The notes under the pieces are model-generated. The model had not been told where the DNA came from. It was given only the letters and a program-made list of their open reading frames with translations, and ran no database searches. Below are positions 55,485 to 61,277 of a stretch of DNA of 64,000 nucleotides, in pieces. The translations under genes and the position numbers were made by a program. This DNA comes from Pseudomonas putida S13.1.2. GTDB taxonomy: Bacteria > Pseudomonadota > Gammaproteobacteria > Pseudomonadales > Pseudomonadaceae. Where the stretch lies: contig NZ_CP010979.1 in the NCBI RefSeq assembly GCF_000498395.2, forward strand, positions 2,108,001 to 2,172,000. The letters are read 5' to 3'. Position 1 is the first letter of the stretch, and each line of letters opens with the position of its first letter.

Positions 55485-56399
55485 ATGAATCGAAACGACC
55501 TGCGTCGCGTAGACCTCAACCTGCTGATCGTGTTCGAAACGCTGATGCATGAGCGCAGCGTAACCCGCGCCGCGGAAAAACTGTTCCTCGGCCAGCCGGC
55601 CATCAGCGCGGCCTTGTCACGCCTGCGCAACCTGTTCGACGACCCGCTGTTCGTTCGCACCGGCCGCAGCATGGAACCCTCGGCGCGGGCTCACGAGATA
55701 TTCGCCCTGCTGTCCCCGGCGCTGGATTCGATTTCCACCGCGGTCAGCCGCGCTGCCGAGTTCGACCCCGCCACCAGCAACGCGGTGTTCCGCATCGGCC
55801 TGTCGGACGATGCCGAGTTTGCCCTGTTGCCACAGCTGCTTAAACGCATCCGCGCCGAAGCGCCGGGCATCGTGCTGGTGGTGCGGCGGGTCAATTACCT
55901 GCTGATGCCGACGTTGCTGGCCTCGGGCGAGATTTCGGTGGGGGTCAGCTACACCAGCGAACTGCCCGCCAACGCCAAGCGCAAGGTGCTGCGCCGTAGC
56001 ATGCCGAAGCTGCTGCGTGCCGACAGCGTGCCCGGCAGCATCACCCTGGACGACTTCTGCGCACGGCCCCATGCGCTGGTGTCGTTTGCCGGTGACCTGT
56101 CCGGGTTCATCGACGAAGCCCTGGAAGAGATTGGCCGCAAGCGCCACGTGGTGCTAGCGGTGCCGCAGTTCAACGGGCTGGGGAGCTTGCTGGCGGGGAC
56201 AGACATCGTGGCTACCGTGCCGGACTATACGGCCGATGTGCTGACTGCTGCGGGCGGTTTGCGAGCCGAGGACCTGCCGATACCTGTGCGCAGTTTCGAA
56301 CTGCACATGGCCTGGCGCGGGGCGCAGGACAACGACCCGGCGGAGCGGTGGTTGCGGTCGCGGATACAGATGTTTTTTGGGGATCCCGAGAGTCTCTAG
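55485..56399 (+). CDS. mexT: LysR-family regulator MexT
   Basis: A 304-residue LysR activator. MNRNDLRRVDLNLLIVFETL, TRAAEKLFLGQPAISAALSR and the end AWRGAQDNDPAERWLRSRIQ match MexT of P. aeruginosa almost residue for residue as I recall it. MexT activates mexEF-oprN and mexS. Here the downstream gene is a small membrane protein in the other direction, and no efflux genes are present, so its efflux target, if any, is elsewhere. The 206-base mexS-mexT gap should hold its binding site, but I could not place a full consensus. Confidence 0.93.
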   Translation: MNRNDLRRVDLNLLIVFETLMHERSVTRAAEKLFLGQPAISAALSRLRNLFDDPLFVRTGRSMEPSARAHEIFALLSPALDSISTAVSRAAEFDPATSNAVFRIGLSDDAEFALLPQLLKRIRAEAPGIVLVVRRVNYLLMPTLLASGEISVGVSYTSELPANAKRKVLRRSMPKLLRADSVPGSITLDDFCARPHALVSFAGDLSGFIDEALEEIGRKRHVVLAVPQFNGLGSLLAGTDIVATVPDYTADVLTAAGGLRAEDLPIPVRSFELHMAWRGAQDNDPAERWLRSRIQMFFGDPESL

Positions 56400-56485
56400 G
56401 CGTCCAGAACGCCGTGCCGTATAGGTCGTTGAATTCATTGGCGACGCCCAGATAGCGCGTTTTCTCAGCCAAATTTTTGAATGCG

Positions 56486-56986
56486 CTATTTAATGGCTGC
56501 TGCTTGCTTTGGGTCTTTTAAAGTCTCTTCACCCAACGCCAGCATGGCACTAAGCAACGTGAGACTGAATACCATGACAAGCGTACGAATTACATGCTCA
56601 GCGCTCAACGAGTCCGGTTCGACCCAGTGCCAAACCGTCAAAAATCCCAGTATCGCTCCTAGACCCGTCCTGCCTGCGGTCAAAAAACTCCCACCAATGT
56701 CACCTAAAAAAAGATGCACAGCGTCGAGCCAACGCTGATACCGAGCGGACATGAACCTCCACTTGTATTTCACAATTGCAGCCACCGCGAATGCTAAACA
56801 TAGCCACGCGTAGTAGGCCATCAAAAAAGGTGCGGCGAGTAAAAGGTCCAGCATTGCCTTGAACTGTGCTGACGACTCTGAATTTAACAGAACTGGCACT
56901 CCTCCCAATGCGAAGGCGAGTGCCAGCTCCCGAGATGCCCTCGCAACAACGTGCAATTTTGGACGTGTTTTTTTAACCTTGAACAT
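56486..56986 (-). CDS. Small membrane protein, unrecognised
   Basis: A 166-residue protein with three or four hydrophobic segments (about residues 24-36, 46-72 and 106-120, then 132-150), and a basic N-terminus MFKVKKTRPKLHVVARASRE. The ATG at 56986 has AGGA at five bases; upstream in-frame starts (56998, 57043) lack a site. Base composition is lower in GC than core genes. It lies between mexT and the toxin-antitoxin pair. I recognise no family. Confidence 0.6.
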   Translation of the reverse strand: MFKVKKTRPKLHVVARASRELALAFALGGVPVLLNSESSAQFKAMLDLLLAAPFLMAYYAWLCLAFAVAAIVKYKWRFMSARYQRWLDAVHLFLGDIGGSFLTAGRTGLGAILGFLTVWHWVEPDSLSAEHVIRTLVMVFSLTLLSAMLALGEETLKDPKQAAAIK

Positions 56987-57060
56987 GTCAATCCTCATCG
57001 TGCGTACTCGTTGGATCTGCGCTGGCTTTGCTCGGAGCAGCAACGATTAATAAAGACAGG

Positions 57061-57768
57061 TCAGCTTTTTCCCGCGACGATGACGACCCCAATCCGGTCT
57101 GCTAGATCAAGCACCGAGCCAAACAGAGTCGAGTCTTCGATCAAGCTGCGCGACGCCCCTTGCGAATTAAGCGCACCGCCTGGAATCCGGTCACCGAACA
57201 GCACCACCGCGCGTGCCGAATCATCCTGTCGCGACACCCAAGACAGCCCTTGTACATCCGGGTATTGACGGTGAATAGCCTCAGCCCATTTGCGCGTTGC
57301 GGGGTATTGATCTTTCTCAGTGTCGATCAGTTGCTTTCGAGTGACGCCCAATTTACGCAGGGGGACACTGGACAGATCAACCAGGTGCAGTGGCTGGCTA
57401 ACCTGGACAGCTGAATGCATTTGCTCAACCAGCTTGCCTTTGTCGAAACTCTTGAATCCAGCGGTGTGGGGTACGTCGTGAAAGACGGTCTCCATCAAGG
57501 CGCACTCAACTGTCGTGCCTCCATACAAGGTAGGAATCGCCCGCCCCTGATCATCCTGAATGGGGCTGAAGCGTGCATTGCCATGCACGCCGGGATTGAA
57601 TTGATCCGGCTGATATTTTTCCTGATGCACACGATGGAGAACGTCGCCCTTGGCAAGCACCGTAATAGTCACGTGAAGCGCAGCCGTAGGCACCGGGGTG
57701 ACGGACTCCGCCAAATCCGTGGCAGGTGGCGCCAAACCCTCGTTGGACTCGGTACGCTGTTTAGCCAT
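57061..57768 (-). CDS. RES-domain toxin
   Basis: A 235-residue protein with a RES domain in about residues 45-225. The family's Arg-Glu-Ser residues appear to be in GNARFSPI, ECALMETVFHD and SWVSRQDDSARAVV. RES toxins (MbcT, ParT) degrade or transfer ADP-ribose from NAD+ and stop growth. The 40 residues at the N-terminus are an unusual extension. The ATG at 57768 overlaps the antitoxin stop by eight bases. Confidence 0.85.
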   Translation of the reverse strand: MAKQRTESNEGLAPPATDLAESVTPVPTAALHVTITVLAKGDVLHRVHQEKYQPDQFNPGVHGNARFSPIQDDQGRAIPTLYGGTTVECALMETVFHDVPHTAGFKSFDKGKLVEQMHSAVQVSQPLHLVDLSSVPLRKLGVTRKQLIDTEKDQYPATRKWAEAIHRQYPDVQGLSWVSRQDDSARAVVLFGDRIPGGALNSQGASRSLIEDSTLFGSVLDLADRIGVVIVAGKS

Positions 57769-58432
57769 GGACAATACCCTGGATCTCATCCAGTGCGGCA
57801 GCAATCACCCGATCAGGCGCCGATGCCAGCAGGTCCTGGGGCCTTTTACCACCCAGAAAACTGTTATCTGACCGGAACCAGTAAGCCAGACCCCAGCCGT
57901 CCTTGTGGCCACCGAAAGCCTCAATGACTTTGGCTAGTGCCTTGAACGGCCGATAGCCCGCGTCCGGATCCAAGCCGTAACCAGGGAAATAGTCGACCCC
58001 TCCGTGATTGATGGCAAAGATCTGCCCCTGCTTTTTCCATTTGTTGGGCTGGGCACTCGGGTTACGGGTACTCAACTGGGCCACCTGCGCAATACCTGCT
58101 GCGGTCAACCAATCACCGCTCTCCAACACTGCTTTGCGGGCTTGTACCAGCATCGCCGCTTCCTTGAGCAGGCGAGGTGAAGGCGGCTTGCGCGTCACAA
58201 ACACCTCGGCCAGACGCTCCAGTGCCTTCGGGTCCTGGCGCTCCTGCAACACCTCATACATCGAGGAGGCCACATGGGCAAAGTTTTCCGCCAACGCTTC
58301 AAATACACCGAGCTCGATACGATCGAATGATACGACCAGCACTCGATCCGCATGCGAGCGGCTCAAGCTAGCCCGAGCCTCCTTAGGTGTACCTACCAAC
58401 GTTGAGACGCCCGATTGCTCTGTAACGCTCAT
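57761..58432 (-). CDS. Xre/MbcA/ParS-type antitoxin
   Basis: A 223-residue protein. The C-terminal 55 residues are the toxin-binding domain of the MbcA/ParS type (WFRSDNSFLGGKRPQDLLAS). The central part LTAAGIAQVAQLSTRNPSAQ to FPGYGLDP is a probable DNA-binding element. It is longer than the 130-150 residue antitoxins usual for the family, with about 80 extra residues at the N-terminus. The ATG at 58432 follows GAGGAG. It is first in the operon, followed by the toxin. Confidence 0.87.
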   Translation of the reverse strand: MSVTEQSGVSTLVGTPKEARASLSRSHADRVLVVSFDRIELGVFEALAENFAHVASSMYEVLQERQDPKALERLAEVFVTRKPPSPRLLKEAAMLVQARKAVLESGDWLTAAGIAQVAQLSTRNPSAQPNKWKKQGQIFAINHGGVDYFPGYGLDPDAGYRPFKALAKVIEAFGGHKDGWGLAYWFRSDNSFLGGKRPQDLLASAPDRVIAAALDEIQGIVHG

Positions 58433-58449
58433 GGAAAATCTCCTCACCG

Positions 58450-58488
58450 GTTATCTACATTATTCAATCTTAGCATATCCTTGATAAC
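58450..58488. promoter_or_regulatory. Possible toxin-antitoxin operator
   Basis: GTTATC (58450-58455) and GATAAC (58483-58488) are inverted copies 27 bases apart in an AT-rich stretch, just upstream of the antitoxin. On the - strand TAAGAT between them could be a -10 element. Such spaced half-sites are common for autoregulated TA operons. Confidence 0.35.
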
Positions 58489-58523
58489 TCCAGCGCTGAG
58501 CTAACCCCATTCATCATGGATGC

Positions 58524-58745
58524 CTATAGATCGGTTTGAGCAGAGCACGCCGTGCCGTTGATCAGGGTGATGACTCGGAAACAAGAAGCTTCGCGGGGAT
58601 CGATACCCTTCACGTCCAGCTCGTACGCCGACCGATCCTCGATCAAGTTGCGTAACGCTTCCCTAAGAAACGAGCGCCCCCTTAGAAGCGTTCTCTCAAC
58701 ACCACTTTTCGTAGCAGCGCACTGGCAAATGGGCGCATTGAGCAA
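58524..58745 (-). pseudogene. Possible remnant of a second RES-like gene
   Basis: A 73-residue frame without a convincing start site contains RNLIEDRSAYELDVKGIDP, which recalls the RSLIEDSTLFGSVLDLAD stretch near the end of the RES toxin at 57061. The DNA TCGATCAAG-TGCG is shared too. The match is short, so this could be chance, or a decayed copy of the toxin's 3' end. No other gene is seen between 58433 and 58783. Confidence 0.25.
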
Positions 58746-58783
58746 TACCCTGCCCGTACCGCCCCAACGTTACGAGCCGAAAC

Positions 58784-60616
58784 ATGTCAGGGATTGCCAT
58801 ATTTGAAAGCCCACGTTGGCTACGAGATCTTCTCCGCTTCTTGCCGCTGAAGAGCCAATTCGTCCTATCAGGCAACATTCGCGACCTGCAGGCGAGTGAA
58901 GTGGCGCCCGGCACAGTGACTGCGCAGAGCTTCAACCAAACCCTCTGTAATGCCCTGCTCGATGCCGGCTACACCCAGGTCATCGCCTGGGATCCCGTGT
59001 CCGGTTTCCGGGCAATCGACAAACCCGGTTCCGCCCCGGAAGCTGGCCAGACGTTGCTTCAGGAACTTGGCCTGACTCCGGTAAATGGCGCAGCCCCCGC
59101 AGGTATCGATTTGCTGGGCGCCACCTTGCCACGGCTGGTGGGCCGTGCTGGCGAACCTATCGCGCTGATCATCGATTTCGCCTCACGCCTGGTGGTTCGC
59201 AACGACTCCCTCAGCGCGGCGGAACATCAGCTCTTCACCCAGGCCCTGGTGCAATCCCATCAGGCTCGCAGCCGTCCGGCCACACAGTTGCGTAAACCGT
59301 TCTTCAATACCCTGCTATGGCTGGTGGAAAAAGAAGGTGATTTGCCCGACTGGTTGCTGGTCGACAACCCGCGCCTGCGCCATATTCCCGTGTCCAAACC
59401 CGATCAATTGGCCCGCCGTGCATTGGCACCGGCCTTGCTCAGGGGGCTCAGTGGCAGCCAGGGCGCCAGCGAAGTGGTCATGCATCAGGCTGTGGAAGCC
59501 TTAGTTCAGAACACCGAGGGGTTGCTACTGCTCGATCTCAGTGCCATTGCGCAACTGGCGCGGGTCGAGGGTGTAGCCATGGAGCAGATTGCCGACGCGG
59601 TGCGCCGCTATAAGATCGGTGTCACCGAGGACCCGTGGCTCAAGATCGACCGTCAGCGTATCCGGCATGCGGATGCGCTGGTCCACCAACGAGTCAAAGG
59701 CCAGGAGCATGCGGTGACGCACATGCTCGACATCGTCAAGCGTGCGATGACAGGCGTCGGCGCCAGTCGAAAGGGCAACCGTCCACGGGGCGTAGCCTTT
59801 CTCGCGGGGCCGACCGGCGTGGGCAAGACCGAACTCGCCAAAACGATTACCAGCCTGCTGTTCGGCGACGAAAGTGCATATATCCGCTTCGACATGTCGG
59901 AATTCAGCGCCGAACATGCCGATCAACGCCTTATCGGCGCACCGCCCGGCTACGTCGGCTATGACGTCGGCGGTGAACTGACCAATGCTATCCGCGAGAA
60001 GCCGTTCAGCGTGGTGTTATTCGATGAAATCGAAAAAGCTCACCCAAGGATTCTCGACAAGTTCCTGCAGATCCTCGACGACGGCGTGCTGACTTCAGGC
60101 CGCGGTGATCGGGTGTACTTTTCGGAGGCCCTGATCGTGTTTACTTCCAACCTGGGGATCTATCGCCAGGGTGACAATGGCGAACGCGTTGCCAACGTTC
60201 TGCCGGGCGAAGCCTTCGAGCAAGTCCAGGAGAAGGTGCACGGCGAAATCGACCGATATTTCAAGCTGGTGCTCAACCGGCCGGAAATCCTCAATCGAAT
60301 CGGCGAGAACATCATCGTCTTCGACTTCATTCGCGAAGGCGTTGCGGTGCAGATCTTCGAACAGATGGTCAACGCCACCTTCGACGACCTGCAGGGCCAG
60401 AACCTGTTTATCGAATTGGCCCCCCAGGCACGCCAGACACTGCACAACCTCTGTCTGCAGGACCTGTCCAACGGTGGCCGGGGCATCCGCAACCAGTTAG
60501 AGGCACGCCTGCTCAATCCCCTGTCGCGGGCACTGTTCGATCAGGACGCGCAATCGGGCGAGCACTTCACGATCACCGAACTGGACATCACCGGACTGAA
60601 GATGGAACGTCGCTGA
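58784..60616 (+). CDS. ClpB D2-like AAA+ ATPase with degenerate N-terminal AAA domain
   Basis: A 610-residue protein. The first 300 residues look like an AAA module without a P-loop (LSGNIRDL, LIIDFASRLVVRND). From about 320 comes a ClpB/ClpA D2-type ATPase: Walker A AGPTGVGKTELAKT (about 341-350), pore loop GAPPGYVGYDVGG with Tyr, Walker B VVLFDEIEKAH (about 410-420), sensor 1 FTSN, Arg finger NRPEILNRIG. A small C-terminal domain follows. The active unit should be a hexamer that threads protein. The next gene starts two bases after its stop, so it is the first gene of a tight operon. Confidence 0.87.
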   Translation: MSGIAIFESPRWLRDLLRFLPLKSQFVLSGNIRDLQASEVAPGTVTAQSFNQTLCNALLDAGYTQVIAWDPVSGFRAIDKPGSAPEAGQTLLQELGLTPVNGAAPAGIDLLGATLPRLVGRAGEPIALIIDFASRLVVRNDSLSAAEHQLFTQALVQSHQARSRPATQLRKPFFNTLLWLVEKEGDLPDWLLVDNPRLRHIPVSKPDQLARRALAPALLRGLSGSQGASEVVMHQAVEALVQNTEGLLLLDLSAIAQLARVEGVAMEQIADAVRRYKIGVTEDPWLKIDRQRIRHADALVHQRVKGQEHAVTHMLDIVKRAMTGVGASRKGNRPRGVAFLAGPTGVGKTELAKTITSLLFGDESAYIRFDMSEFSAEHADQRLIGAPPGYVGYDVGGELTNAIREKPFSVVLFDEIEKAHPRILDKFLQILDDGVLTSGRGDRVYFSEALIVFTSNLGIYRQGDNGERVANVLPGEAFEQVQEKVHGEIDRYFKLVLNRPEILNRIGENIIVFDFIREGVAVQIFEQMVNATFDDLQGQNLFIELAPQARQTLHNLCLQDLSNGGRGIRNQLEARLLNPLSRALFDQDAQSGEHFTITELDITGLKMERR

Positions 60617-60618
60617 AC

Positions 60619-61263
60619 ATGGACCTTAGTCTGTCACGCATGCATTTTCCGGTCACTACCCTCGGCCCGGGGCGGCGTATCGGTATCTGGTTTCAAGGCT
60701 GTAGCATCCGCTGTCCAGGCTGCATCTCTGCTGATACTTGGGGCCCCGGGCACCGACGCTTGTCGCTGGAACAACTGCTTGAACAGATAACCCCCTGGCT
60801 GCAAGAGGCCGAAGGAATCACCCTTTCAGGAGGGGAACCGTTCGACCAGTTCGACGCCCTGCGATCACTGCTCGAGGGCCTGCGTCGGCTCAGCAAGCTC
60901 GACATCCTGGTTTACAGTGGCTACTCCCTAGAGCAACTCGATGAGCCGCTGCTCCAGACCAACGGCTTGATAGATGCCTTGATCAGCGACCCCTATATCG
61001 AAGCACTCAGTCAGACCATGGCTTTGCGCGGCAGTGACAATCAACGCCTGAGCCTGCTCACACCACTGGGTCGGGCACGCCTGGGTGATTACGAACGCCT
61101 GCTCGAACCCACCGACAAGGCGCTCGACCTGATGTTTGACGAAAGTGGCAGCGTCTGGATGGCCGGCATACCACGACGTGACGACCTATTGCGCTTACGC
61201 GATCTGCTGCATGAACAAGGCCATCATTTACAGATCAGCGCACACGCGTCGCGACGCCGCTGA
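60619..61263 (+). CDS. Radical SAM-type 4Fe-4S protein (NrdG-like)
   Basis: A 214-residue protein with FQGCSIRCPGCISADTWG (about residues 26-43). The CX3CX2C ligands and the following ITLSGGEPFDQFDAL glycine motif are those of radical SAM/4Fe-4S single-cluster proteins such as the anaerobic ribonucleotide reductase activator NrdG. No NrdD is encoded here. The gene is tightly coupled to the AAA+ gene, so its target is more likely one of the two neighbours. The C-terminal 70 residues are unfamiliar. Confidence 0.87.
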   Translation: MDLSLSRMHFPVTTLGPGRRIGIWFQGCSIRCPGCISADTWGPGHRRLSLEQLLEQITPWLQEAEGITLSGGEPFDQFDALRSLLEGLRRLSKLDILVYSGYSLEQLDEPLLQTNGLIDALISDPYIEALSQTMALRGSDNQRLSLLTPLGRARLGDYERLLEPTDKALDLMFDESGSVWMAGIPRRDDLLRLRDLLHEQGHHLQISAHASRRR

Positions 61264-61277
61264 GTGGAGTACACCCC

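Noticed and set aside
60619..61263. Anaerobic ribonucleotide reductase activator NrdG
   Set aside because: The cluster motif fits, but no nrdD is present and the gene is packed between an AAA+ ATPase and a pseudokinase gene, so the name would mislead.
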